A stretch of DNA of 42,739 bases from Desulfobacterales bacterium (GTDB taxonomy: Bacteria > Desulfobacterota > Desulfobacteria > Desulfobacterales > ETH-SRB1): assembly GCA_030610995.1 (NCBI GenBank), contig JAUWQO010000012.1, positions 1 to 42,739 on the forward strand. The letters run 5' to 3'. Made by a program: the position numbers and the translations under genes. Shown piece after piece: positions 17,255 through 24,939 of this stretch (positions are counted from its first letter, which is position 1; the number at the start of each line of letters is the position of its first letter). A model generated the notes under the pieces. It was given only the letters and a program-made list of their open reading frames with translations. It was not told the origin of the DNA and made no database searches.

Positions 17255-19237
17255 ATGACTCATCTTAATACAGACAGACAACGGCTTTTACAGCAGATAT
17301 TAGAATATAATATTACAGGAACGCATAATATGGGTGAGCTTTGCTCAAGCCATCCCTTTTTTTATACAAATGAGCTTTCCTTTTTGGATTATATGACTAT
17401 CAGGGATTTGCGCGAACTTGGCGGTTATCAGGATGATATCTGTATTTTTGCGGTATTAATGGCTATGTTTGAGGTATTGCAGGAAGGAAGTCTGTGTTTA
17501 AGTCTTGATAAAAACAGCCTGTCATCCAGGCTGCAAATTTTTATGGAAAAAGATATGGCCGAAGAAATCGCCGATCAATTTCTGACCAATCTTGCCGGCA
17601 ATAAATATGATAACCTTATTGCGAAAGATCGTTCTTTGTATCTACCCCTTGTTTTATATGAGTTCGCTGAACAAAAATATTTATACTTTCAAAAATTTTA
17701 TTTTCATGAAAACAGGCTGAGAAATCGCATAAAAACCATCCTGCAGGCAAAATCATCTCTTGAACTTAATGAAAAACAGCAAATAAGTCTTTTAAATGAA
17801 ATACTGTCCGACCCTCTTTCTCTCCGTATTTCAAAAAACGGAGCTTTGATAATAAAAGACCCGCATCAAATTGATGCAATAAAACTGGCTCTTAGCTCGC
17901 AGTTTTCGATTATCTCGGGCGGGCCCGGAACAGGCAAGACATCTCTTATGGTTAATATCCTCCGCTGCCTTGTAAGGGCCAAAATAGATACGGAAAAGAT
18001 AGATACGGAAAATATTATGCTGGCAGCGCCTACAGGCAGGGCAGCGCAAAGAATGACCGAAGCGGTATCCGGCAATATCAGCACAATATTAAATCCGTCT
18101 TCTGAAGACATTAAGCTGTTAAAGCTGAAAGGCGCCACATTACATAAGATTTTAAAATACAAACCATATAAAAATAATTTCTATTATAATGATACCAATC
18201 CTCTGCCCGCATCGGTGATAGTTGTGGATGAAGTATCAATGGTCGATGTTGTCATGATGGATAAATTTTTACAGGCAGTCGATCCTGCAGAGACCAGGCT
18301 TATTTTTTTAGGAGATAAAGATCAGTTGCCCTCGGTGGAGGCAGGCGCTGTTTTTGCGGAAATGATTCCCAACCAAACCACTGAGTTTACGGATCGAGTG
18401 GTTCTGCTGAAGAATGTCTATCGATCCGGCGCTAACCTGCTGCAGCTCGCAAAACAGATCAATCAGGGAAAGTGTCCGGAATACGAACCGGTTTCGTTTA
18501 ACTCAGCTCTTCAACTCAAAGAGGATCAATGGGCATTTGTACAAAGCGCAAGCTTAAATCAATGGAAACATCACCTGTATTCATGGGTACAAGATTATTA
18601 CATGAGCCCAATGCCTGGGGATAATATAAGTTATAAAGAATTAATATTTGAATCAGGGAAAATGGAGTCTGAGGAACTTATGACTTCTGCAACAGGGCAG
18701 GATATCTTATATCGAATTTTTCATGTGGTTGGATGCGGAAGAATTTTAACAATCCTGCGCAATGGAATTTATGGCTGTACATGGATAAACAGTATAATTA
18801 ATGAATATTTAAGCTTTGAATTGGAGCCGGCATCCCGGACAGTGGAGAGTGTTTTTACAGGCGCTGTCATTATCATTACACGCAATGACTATTCAAAAGA
18901 GCTGTTTAACGGAGATGTCGGAGTTGTAATTAAAGACAAAAGCGGAGCTTACAGGGCCTTTTTCCAACGATTTGATTCCTTTATCAGCTTTAGCATCGAT
19001 ACGTTGCCGTCATGGGAGCTTGCCTTTGCCATGACAGTGCACAAAAGCCAGGGATCTGAATTTGATGATGTGCTGGTTGTGCTGCCTGATAATGATAATC
19101 ACAGGTTATTAACCAGGGAGATTATATACACCGGCATTACAAGGGCAAAAAATCGGCTGATTCTTTATGGATCAAAATCAGCATTTAAAACCGCATTGCA
19201 AAGGGTAATTGAAAGGAAGTCTGGTTTGATGTGGTAA
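17255..19237 (+). CDS. recD: Exodeoxyribonuclease V subunit alpha (RecD)
   Basis: RecD is the fast 5'-3' superfamily 1B helicase of RecBCD, 660 residues. An N-terminal domain of about 170 residues contacts RecC. It is followed by Walker A GPGTGKT at 223-229, Walker B VVDEVSMVD, motif III GDKDQLPSVEAG, and the C-terminal motifs TVHKSQGSEFDDV and YTGITRAKNRLILYG. RecD, not RecD2, is indicated by the short N terminus and the recC-recB-recD context. It lies 13 bases after recB with no strong ribosome-binding site, suggesting coupling. The internal segment AKIDTEKIDTENI holds a small in-frame duplication (IDTE twice). It ends 11 bases before the end of a convergent small gene. Confidence 0.94.
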   Translation: MTHLNTDRQRLLQQILEYNITGTHNMGELCSSHPFFYTNELSFLDYMTIRDLRELGGYQDDICIFAVLMAMFEVLQEGSLCLSLDKNSLSSRLQIFMEKDMAEEIADQFLTNLAGNKYDNLIAKDRSLYLPLVLYEFAEQKYLYFQKFYFHENRLRNRIKTILQAKSSLELNEKQQISLLNEILSDPLSLRISKNGALIIKDPHQIDAIKLALSSQFSIISGGPGTGKTSLMVNILRCLVRAKIDTEKIDTENIMLAAPTGRAAQRMTEAVSGNISTILNPSSEDIKLLKLKGATLHKILKYKPYKNNFYYNDTNPLPASVIVVDEVSMVDVVMMDKFLQAVDPAETRLIFLGDKDQLPSVEAGAVFAEMIPNQTTEFTDRVVLLKNVYRSGANLLQLAKQINQGKCPEYEPVSFNSALQLKEDQWAFVQSASLNQWKHHLYSWVQDYYMSPMPGDNISYKELIFESGKMESEELMTSATGQDILYRIFHVVGCGRILTILRNGIYGCTWINSIINEYLSFELEPASRTVESVFTGAVIIITRNDYSKELFNGDVGVVIKDKSGAYRAFFQRFDSFISFSIDTLPSWELAFAMTVHKSQGSEFDDVLVVLPDNDNHRLLTREIIYTGITRAKNRLILYGSKSAFKTALQRVIERKSGLMW

Positions 19238-19248
19238 CAGGCCGGTTG

Positions 19249-19425
19249 TTATTTTTCTTTTTCTTTAGGCGTCTTTTCTGAACCCTTAACCGTTTCTTTG
19301 ATCGCATAATAAACGGTTTTGAAGATTTCAGGAAAGCCGGACGGAGAGGTCCTCCCCGCTTCTATGAATTTGACAACTATTTCCTTGGACGCCCTTAGAA
19401 TTTGTTCATCAATAGAAGAGCTCAT
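19249..19425 (-). CDS. Small conserved-looking protein, 58 aa, unknown function
   Basis: A minus-strand frame starts at ATG 19425-19423, after an AGGA located 8 bases upstream, and stops at 19249-19251. The product begins MSSSIDEQILRASKEIVVKF, continues IEAGRTSPSGFPEIFKTV and ends in a charged lysine/glutamate tail. The predicted structure is helical: a first amphipathic helix, then a turn around GRTSPSGF, then a second helix. I believe short proteins with an EIVVKFIE.GR.SP pattern occur in other Desulfobacterota, but this is recollection. It faces recD tail to tail with an 11-base gap, so it is a separate unit. The good ribosome-binding site and balanced codons support a real gene. Confidence 0.65.
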   Translation of the reverse strand: MSSSIDEQILRASKEIVVKFIEAGRTSPSGFPEIFKTVYYAIKETVKGSEKTPKEKEK

Positions 19426-19609
19426 TTTAAATATCCTTTTGTTGATAGTTTTTGTAGTAATTTTGGTTTGTTAGCAGAAAGGATTATTTGTGTCAAGTTG
19501 TTTGATGGCCGGTTTTTATTAACCAATCTCTCATAGTCTAATTGACAGCGGGCATTATATTTTCTATTAATAACCATTCCGAAATATTTTGATTTACTTT
19601 TTACATAAT

Positions 19610-19899
19610 AGTTCAGCCACAAAGACACTAAGACACCAAGATTATAATATTAATGTACAGTATATGCCGTATCTACAACTTTTTTTCTTCTCTTTTTGAT
19701 AAAGGTTTAAATTTGATGAATTTGTAAAAAGTCAAATTCGTCGAATGTGTCATTTCGACCGCAGGGAGGAATCTTATCTTTTCAATAGGTTGCAGAATAA
19801 AGATTTCTCGTTTCACTCGAAATGACAGGCCAGAGGGACTTTTTACGAGTTCATCAAAATTAAAGTTCTTTTGTGCCTTTGTGACTTAGTGGCTGAACT
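19610..19899. repeat. Triple-nested inverted repeat
   Basis: Three inverted-repeat levels share one centre. The outermost arms start AGTTCAGCCACAAAGACAC at 19610 and end TTAGTGGCTGAACT at 19899, about 85% complementary. Next come TTTGATGAATTTGTAAAAAG from 19712 and its partner at 19838-19859, complementary at 20 of 22. The innermost core is TGTCATTTCGACCGCAGG from 19748, closing with TCACTCGAAATGACA at 19827. Arms and core match, in inverse orientation, the element at 35148-35288. No gene is visible between 19426 and 19929. Confidence 0.85.
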
Positions 19900-19929
19900 T
19901 TTATTTTTTTATTATGAGGTCTTTGAAGT

Positions 19930-20337
19930 ATGCCGAAAAAACAGGCCAGCCATAGGGCAGACAAGCCGGATATAGTGAAAACAAACATCCTGACTGCTCT
20001 GGAGTACAAATATAAGGGCCAAAGGGATATTGATATTGTAATAAAACAACCTGAATTCACATCGGTATGCCCCATGACAGGTCTTCCGGATTTTGGATGC
20101 ATAACAATTAAATATACACCGGATGTGAAGATTGTTGAATTAAAGTCGCTAAAGTTTTATATGTTACAATTCAGGAATGTCGGTATCTTCTACGAACATT
20201 TGGCCAACCATATTCTAAATGATTTAGTCGGTCTGCTTGATCCAAAGAGGATGGAGGTTTCAGGAGATTTTACAGCGCGTGGCGGAATTACTACCACGGT
20301 TACTGCAATATACGAGAGGAAAAATGAGGATTCATAA
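19930..20337 (+). CDS. queF: PreQ0 reductase QueF (queuosine biosynthesis)
   Basis: QueF reduces the nitrile of 7-cyano-7-deazaguanine (preQ0) to the amine preQ1 with NADPH, a step in making queuosine for tRNA. The 135-residue form is the single-domain (YkvM-like) type. The thioimide-forming Cys47 and the acid Asp54 lie in SVCPMTGLPDFG. The family signature ELKSLKFYMLQFRN runs from 70 to 83, and FYEHLANHIL contains the substrate-binding Glu89. The start has GAGG at about 19917. No preQ1 riboswitch is evident in the short leader. A lipoprotein gene overlaps the last 14 bases, so the two are probably co-translated, although no shared pathway is known. Confidence 0.93.
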   Translation: MPKKQASHRADKPDIVKTNILTALEYKYKGQRDIDIVIKQPEFTSVCPMTGLPDFGCITIKYTPDVKIVELKSLKFYMLQFRNVGIFYEHLANHILNDLVGLLDPKRMEVSGDFTARGGITTTVTAIYERKNEDS

Positions 20338-21274
20338 TACTGCTGCATATATTCGAGTTGTTTTTGCTATTACCCTTTTTTTGTTTTCAATAGTTATGAT
20401 TGCCGGATGTTCCACATATTCGTCTATTAAAAAAAGTACAAAGAAGATAGTCAGGGATATAACAGCTTCAGATGATATTAAAAAAAGGATCGCAATTTCT
20501 TTTTTCGCAAACCATACCTTTTGCACTAATCAAAATCTGGAAGAATTGTTTCAGAAAAATCTTGCTGAAACCATAAACAGGGCATGTTCAGACATCTTGC
20601 TCATAAAGCCGGGGGATGCCGGATGTCCCGAGTTTTTAACCAGGCCTTTATTGCGGGAAGCAGGCCGTCTTGACAACATTGCTTTGGTAAAGGCAGGCCG
20701 GCGGCTTGGCCTGAATGCGATTATAACGGGAGCTCTTATAGATATAGAGGTTTATAAAGAAAAACAGGGGTTCCTGTGGTTCAAAGATGACCGGAATTTT
20801 CTGCGGGCGCTTATAAGCTGCGAAGTTTACGATATTGAAACAGGCGCAAAACTTTTTGATGAGAGTTTTGATTATGACGTCAGGATTGATGAATCAGAGT
20901 TTGCTTCAATAAAAAGTAAAAAGGTAAAGGAAACAGCAGTTCTAAAGAATGCTCTGGAGCATATTGCAGAAGCCATGGGCGAAAAGATATGTGATACTAT
21001 CGGGGTTTTGCCCTGGAAAGGATATGTTGTTTCAACTGCTAATAACAGGATTATAATTTCTGCCGGAAAAAGAGCCGGGCTTTTACGCGGCGATATATTA
21101 GAGGTTTATGACAGCGGAAAGATAATTCAGGGAAAAGACGGCCTGAGGTTTTTTCTGCCCGGGCTTAAGACCGGCGAGATAAAGATAACAGATGTTTATC
21201 CTGACAAGGCCCACGCCGCCTCAGCCTCAGGAGATGCAGTAAAAGTCGGTAGTTCGGTTAGAATAAAACAATAA
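20324..21274 (+). CDS. Lipoprotein with FlgT-like C-terminal domain, unknown role
   Basis: Predicted lipoprotein of 316 residues. The start is ATG 20324, preceded by AGAGGA at 20315-20320. The frame also runs 29 codons further upstream inside queF, but only from here is there a proper signal peptide: hydrophobic residues 11-27 and lipobox IAGC with Cys29. The middle (KKRIAISFFANHT, then LEELFQKNLAETINRAC and LGLNAIITGALIDIEVY) resembles CsgG/TolB-N-like domains of envelope lipoproteins. The end (IIISAGKRAGLLRGDILEVY) resembles the C-terminal domain of FlgT, and the closing VKVGSSVRIKQ fits. It may serve envelope or flagellar assembly. Confidence in being a secreted lipoprotein is high; in function, low. 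Confidence 0.75.
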   Translation: MRIHNTAAYIRVVFAITLFLFSIVMIAGCSTYSSIKKSTKKIVRDITASDDIKKRIAISFFANHTFCTNQNLEELFQKNLAETINRACSDILLIKPGDAGCPEFLTRPLLREAGRLDNIALVKAGRRLGLNAIITGALIDIEVYKEKQGFLWFKDDRNFLRALISCEVYDIETGAKLFDESFDYDVRIDESEFASIKSKKVKETAVLKNALEHIAEAMGEKICDTIGVLPWKGYVVSTANNRIIISAGKRAGLLRGDILEVYDSGKIIQGKDGLRFFLPGLKTGEIKITDVYPDKAHAASASGDAVKVGSSVRIKQ

Positions 21275-21346
21275 TTTCAACGTTCCGTGAGTGCTTACGT
21301 TTCTTATAACCCTGAACGGTGAACTTTTGAACCTATGAACGCTTAC

Positions 21347-22354
21347 TTAAACATTTACCCTGTACACCGCAATAGGCTCATCAATACCTTTGACTTTTAC
21401 AGGGGGCAGAGCCTCGGCATTAATCTGTTCAGAGACCTTCTGGCCGGATATCTTCTGAAATGTACTTTCAGATATAAGAATTTCGCCCTCTTTTGCTATG
21501 CCTTGCAGACGTGATGCAATATTAACGGCCATTCCTATAGATGTAAATTCCTTTTTTCTCAATGAACCCAGGACTCCGGAAAAGACCTTGCCTGTTGCTA
21601 TCCCAATTCCTATCTTCAGCTTTAAGCCGTTTTTTTGACTAAGTTCCCTGTCGATCTCTATTGCTTTTTTTTGCATAGCAATAGCGGATTTAACAGCCCT
21701 GACCGTATCATCGCTATGCATTACAGGCGAGCCGAATGTCACCATAATGCTGTCTCCTATATGCTTATCAACAGTTCCTTGAAACCGGTAAGCTATTTCT
21801 CCCATGGGTGTAAAATACCGGTTGTTCAAAAAGGCAACAATTGCTTCAGGTGAGACCGTCTGTGACATTTTGGTGAACCCCCGGATATCTGAAAACAGGA
21901 TCGACGCCTCATGGAAAGTTGGCTTTAGGTCCCCTGATGAGCTCTTTAGCTCTTCGTAAACCTGTTCGGATACAAACTGTTTCAGGTGCTTTCGTATTGA
22001 GATGTCACGAATTTTGGCTCTTAGTTCAATGTTGTCAAAAGGTTTAGTCAAAAACCCGTCGATCCCATCGTTTGTTGCCATGATCGCTGCTTCCATAGTG
22101 GCATAACCGGTTAGGATAATACGTGTTATCTCCGGGTTTATTGAAGCTATGCCGGCAAGGGTTTCAAGCCCGTTCAACCCTGGCATCTTGTAATCCGATA
22201 TTACGGTCGAAACATCAAAAATATTTTTCTTGATAAATTCTATGCCCCCTTCACCATTATCTTCCGTATAGATCTTGTAAGGTTCCTTCTTAAAGGCACG
22301 AATTACTGAACGTCGCACACCCTCTTCATCATCAATAAAAAGCAATCCGTTCAT
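21347..22354 (-). CDS. Response regulator fused to class III adenylate cyclase
   Basis: A two-domain signalling protein of 335 residues: receiver domain (1-125) and class III nucleotide cyclase (about 148-335). The receiver has Asp8/Asp9, phospho-acceptor Asp54 in VISDYKMPG, Thr82 in LTGYAT and Lys104 in FLTKPFD. The cyclase has metal-binding Asp156 (LFSDIRGFT) and Asp201 (HIGDSIM), Lys197 for the adenine ring, and Asn278 and Arg282 in VNIASRL. The position that usually carries the second base-selecting residue (Asp in IGDxVN) is Met275 here, SIGMAVN. ATP to cAMP is the likely reaction, in the cytoplasm, switched by phosphorylation from an unlinked histidine kinase. The 92-bp space before dusB's end contains repeat DNA. 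Confidence 0.88.
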   Translation of the reverse strand: MNGLLFIDDEEGVRRSVIRAFKKEPYKIYTEDNGEGGIEFIKKNIFDVSTVISDYKMPGLNGLETLAGIASINPEITRIILTGYATMEAAIMATNDGIDGFLTKPFDNIELRAKIRDISIRKHLKQFVSEQVYEELKSSSGDLKPTFHEASILFSDIRGFTKMSQTVSPEAIVAFLNNRYFTPMGEIAYRFQGTVDKHIGDSIMVTFGSPVMHSDDTVRAVKSAIAMQKKAIEIDRELSQKNGLKLKIGIGIATGKVFSGVLGSLRKKEFTSIGMAVNIASRLQGIAKEGEILISESTFQKISGQKVSEQINAEALPPVKVKGIDEPIAVYRVNV

Positions 22355-22375
22355 ATTTCTCTCCCCTGCTGTAAT

Positions 22376-22506
22376 GAGACCTTTGAATTTTGCCAGAAAT
22401 AGTTTAAATTGTCATTCCCGTGAAAACGGGAATCCAGCATTCTCAATTAGTTATAGATTCCCGCTTTCGCGGGAATGACAGAAAGAGAGCATTTTTCAAA
22501 GGTCTC
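22376..22506. repeat. Nested palindrome: GAGACCTTTG arms, TCATTCCCG core
   Basis: Perfect 12-base arms GAGACCTTTGAA (22376-22387) and TTCAAAGGTCTC (22495-22506) enclose a core from TTGTCATTCCCGTGAAAACG to CTTTCGCGGGAATGACA. The right half is translated on the minus strand as the last 19 residues of the dihydrouridine synthase. The arm type matches the element at 9237, which has a different core. Confidence 0.9.
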
Positions 22507-23454
22507 CATATATGTATTGATTAATTCTATTGTTTCATTTTCAGACGAAATTTGCTTTATTGATTCACGAAATTTACTGCTAAAACGCAAGCTTTTGACA
22601 AACCAGCCAAGACGGCCGCGCATCATCCTGCACGCAGCTTTTTCTCCAAAACATTGAACCGACATTTTAAAATATTTTATCATAATTTCAAACCGGTGCG
22701 TAATATCTATCGGCAATATGTCGTTGCCTCTGACAAGGGCAATGACATGGGAGAAAATCCATGGATTTCCAATCGCAGCTCTTCCAATCATAACTGCATC
22801 GCAGCCTGTAATCCTTTGCATTTCTATAGCGTCTTTTGCTGTAACAATATCTCCGTTTCCAATAACAGGTATGGCAATAGCCTTTTTTATCGCTGTAATT
22901 ATTGACCACTCTGCCTTGCCTCTGAATCCCTGGGAGGCTGTGCGTGGATGCACGGCAATTGCATCTACACCGGATTCCTCTGCCAGCAGGGATAGTTTTA
23001 ATGCCTGTTTGCCCGAGCTATCCCATCCTGTCCTGATTTTTATTGTAAGCGGGATATCGACGGCCTTTCTGACAGCCTTAATAATGGCTTCCGCATTATT
23101 GAGTTGTTGCATCAGCGCAACGCCGGCGCCTGTTTTAACCACTTTTTTTACCGAGCAGCCAAAATTGATGTCAATCAAATTTGCTCCCGAGGATTCGACT
23201 ATTTGAGCTGCTTCAGCCATTACAGCGGGATCTGAACCAAATATCTGAACAGACAGAGGTTTTTCTTCAGGCAGGCTTTTGAGCATTTGTTTGGTTTTTT
23301 TTGATCCACGGACAAGCCCGTTAGCGCTTATCATTTCGCTGCAGACAAGAGCGCAGCCTGCTTCTTTGGCGAGAATCCTGAAAGGCAGATTTGTAATTCC
23401 TGCAAGAGGGGCTAATATTGTAATGTTGTCAAGAGTAAGGCAGCCGATTTTCAT
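22447..23454 (-). CDS. dusB: tRNA-dihydrouridine synthase, DusB type
   Basis: FMN enzyme that reduces specific uridines of tRNA to dihydrouridine, 335 residues, TIM-barrel. Typical features are LAPLAGITNLPFRILAKEAG at the N terminus, SVQIFGSDP near 69-76, catalytic Cys100 in INFGCSVKKV, TIKIRTGWD, AIAVHPRTASQGFRGKAEW, and VIGNGDI. The family usually reads INxGCP; here the residue after the Cys is Ser. MIGRAAIGNPWIF closes the FMN site. It lies 9 bases after the DUF1848 gene and is the last of a three-gene minus-strand operon. The last 19 residues, from E317 through SVIPAKAGIYN, are translated from a palindromic repeat. The native C terminus therefore probably ended near residue 316. Confidence 0.93.
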   Translation of the reverse strand: MKIGCLTLDNITILAPLAGITNLPFRILAKEAGCALVCSEMISANGLVRGSKKTKQMLKSLPEEKPLSVQIFGSDPAVMAEAAQIVESSGANLIDINFGCSVKKVVKTGAGVALMQQLNNAEAIIKAVRKAVDIPLTIKIRTGWDSSGKQALKLSLLAEESGVDAIAVHPRTASQGFRGKAEWSIITAIKKAIAIPVIGNGDIVTAKDAIEMQRITGCDAVMIGRAAIGNPWIFSHVIALVRGNDILPIDITHRFEIMIKYFKMSVQCFGEKAACRMMRGRLGWFVKSLRFSSKFRESIKQISSENETIELINTYMETFEKCSLSVIPAKAGIYN

Positions 23455-23463
23455 TTTATTATT

Positions 23464-24342
23464 TTATGAAACAGAGCAAGGATTAGCATAACAGAAAAGG
23501 CAGTTATGATAACATGGATGAAGGCTGTACGATCCTATATCAACCGAGACCATGCACCTGCATCCCTGATTTATCCTCTGGCCTGAGTCCTTTCTGAAGG
23601 AAAGATTCCCGCCATATATTTTTACCAGAAGATCGTTTGGTATGCATGAACTTTGCTTGATGCCGGAATTTGCCGGCAAAATATTCATCAATTCCTTCTC
23701 GCAGCATGTATATATATTAATCTTTTTTGCTGCAAGCTCCTTTTCAATTTTTAAGATAATTACTTTTTTCTTTTCAATAGGCGGATGGATAAAAGAGAAA
23801 CCAGGTATTGATGCAACCCTTCTTCTAATCTTTGGGTAATCATCCATAAAGCTTGTTATGCATCTTTTTATACCGCTTTTTGATGCTTTTTTTGTAATTA
23901 TCGGGAGGTCATGCAGATTGTCTTTTATGTCTTCTTTATTTGTTTTGTAAAAACATATTGGATCAAATCTCCAGTTAATTACTTCTGGATTAAAATTATT
24001 GCAAAGAAAGTCAAGCTGTTTCAGGCGTTTCTTTAAAGGCGGCACATTAGGCTCAAGCATGGGCGAATCCGAATTGATGGTAAAATTAAAAAAAAGATTA
24101 AATCCCATTTCTATAAGCTTTTCTCCGAATCCGCCCTCTATAAAGGGACCAAAATTTTTAGACCAGAACACAATGGTATGAACCATGTCCGGCGTTGCAG
24201 GAGTTACTGATACATGCCTGTTGTATGGATTTATAACTTCAAAGTATTTCTTTTGAATCTGCTCCATAAACCAGCGCATGTAGAAAGCCGGAATGTCTGT
24301 TCTGCGGGAAGCGGAAATTACTATTTTGTGTGAAGGATTCAT
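23464..24342 (-). CDS. DUF1848 family protein with C-terminal cysteine cluster
   Basis: A 292-residue protein of the DUF1848 family. It opens VISASRRTDIPAFYMRWFM, followed by the family's VSVTPATPDMVHTIVFWSKN and NWRFDPICFY. The C terminus holds GCRCMVSVDIGSYSLHPC and CYHNCLFCYANP. The CX3CX2C spacing in the latter equals that of radical-SAM iron-sulfur sites, but it lies at the wrong end of the protein, suggesting a permuted or radical-SAM-related enzyme. That reading is inference; no activity is established to my knowledge. It starts immediately after the stop of the 110-aa gene (TGA-ATG, no gap) and ends 9 bases before dusB, so all three are likely one operon, hinting at an RNA- or nucleotide-related role. 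Confidence 0.8.
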   Translation of the reverse strand: MNPSHKIVISASRRTDIPAFYMRWFMEQIQKKYFEVINPYNRHVSVTPATPDMVHTIVFWSKNFGPFIEGGFGEKLIEMGFNLFFNFTINSDSPMLEPNVPPLKKRLKQLDFLCNNFNPEVINWRFDPICFYKTNKEDIKDNLHDLPIITKKASKSGIKRCITSFMDDYPKIRRRVASIPGFSFIHPPIEKKKVIILKIEKELAAKKINIYTCCEKELMNILPANSGIKQSSCIPNDLLVKIYGGNLSFRKDSGQRINQGCRCMVSVDIGSYSLHPCYHNCLFCYANPCSVS

Positions 24343-24675
24343 TCAAACCTTCTTTCGATCTTTCAGCAATATTACCTTCCCCTTTTTTGAGCCTTTGGAT
24401 GTCCGGCCCTTTTCTTCATGCATGTCAGGTTTTTCAGCAATTTCCGGGCATTCTATCAGCTCCAACCGTACTTTTCTCCCATCCATTGTAAATTCTTCAC
24501 CATCAATATATGAATCTCTTAAAATCCATGTGACAGGCTGAAGGGGTATCTGGAGAATAAGCAGCTTCACATGATACCAGTTCGGTTTTATATCAGGTGA
24601 TATTTCCTCTATTCTTGCAAAGGTAAGCGGTGTGCCTCCGGAATATATAAGCACAATATCTCTTTCTGTTGCCAT
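24343..24675 (-). CDS. Hypothetical protein, 110 aa
   Basis: The first gene of the operon with the DUF1848 gene and dusB. It starts MATERDIVLIYSGGTPLTFA and has a compact beta-rich first part (RIEEISPDIKPNWYHVKLL, then PVTWILRDSYIDGEEFTM), then a lysine-rich tail (KGSKKGKVILLKDRK). No signal peptide or membrane segment is seen. The pattern, a small beta-barrel-like domain with a basic tail, could fit nucleic-acid binding, but I do not recognise the family and make no functional claim. Coupling to the next gene is tight (adjacent stop and start). The upstream region 24676-24939 is a mosaic of repeat pieces, so its promoter was not identified. Confidence 0.7.
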   Translation of the reverse strand: MATERDIVLIYSGGTPLTFARIEEISPDIKPNWYHVKLLILQIPLQPVTWILRDSYIDGEEFTMDGRKVRLELIECPEIAEKPDMHEEKGRTSKGSKKGKVILLKDRKKV

Positions 24676-24939
24676 TTTAATTGGTTATCCTTATTTTGAT
24701 GAATTCATAAAAAGTTCAATTTACCACAGAGCGCACAGAGAACACAGAGACAACTATTTGTAATTACTGGATAGCGCTAACGGTTAGCGCTGATGCTTCA
24801 CTTCGTGTCACTACGTGCCCCGTTTTCACGGGAATGACAACCAGGCGAAATTTTGACTTATTATTAAATCATCGATATAATATATAAAATTATTTCATTT
24901 TTATTCAAAATATACTTTTAAAGCAAGGATTTTTATATC
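24676..24939. other. Divergent intergenic region made of repeat fragments
   Basis: No gene is seen here. It includes a solitary arm TTGATGAATTCATAAAAAGT (from 24702) and the run CCACAGAGCGCACAGAGAAC. It also has a perfect palindrome AGCGCTAAC-G-GTTAGCGCT at 24773-24791 and half of the core found at 22376 (CGGGAATGACAA near 24830). The palindrome might be an operator for either flanking gene or just another repeat. Confidence 0.6.

Noticed and set aside
19860-19929. PreQ1 riboswitch in front of queF
   Set aside because: The short leader lacks the compact hairpin and A-rich tail of that riboswitch and is instead the arm of a repeat.
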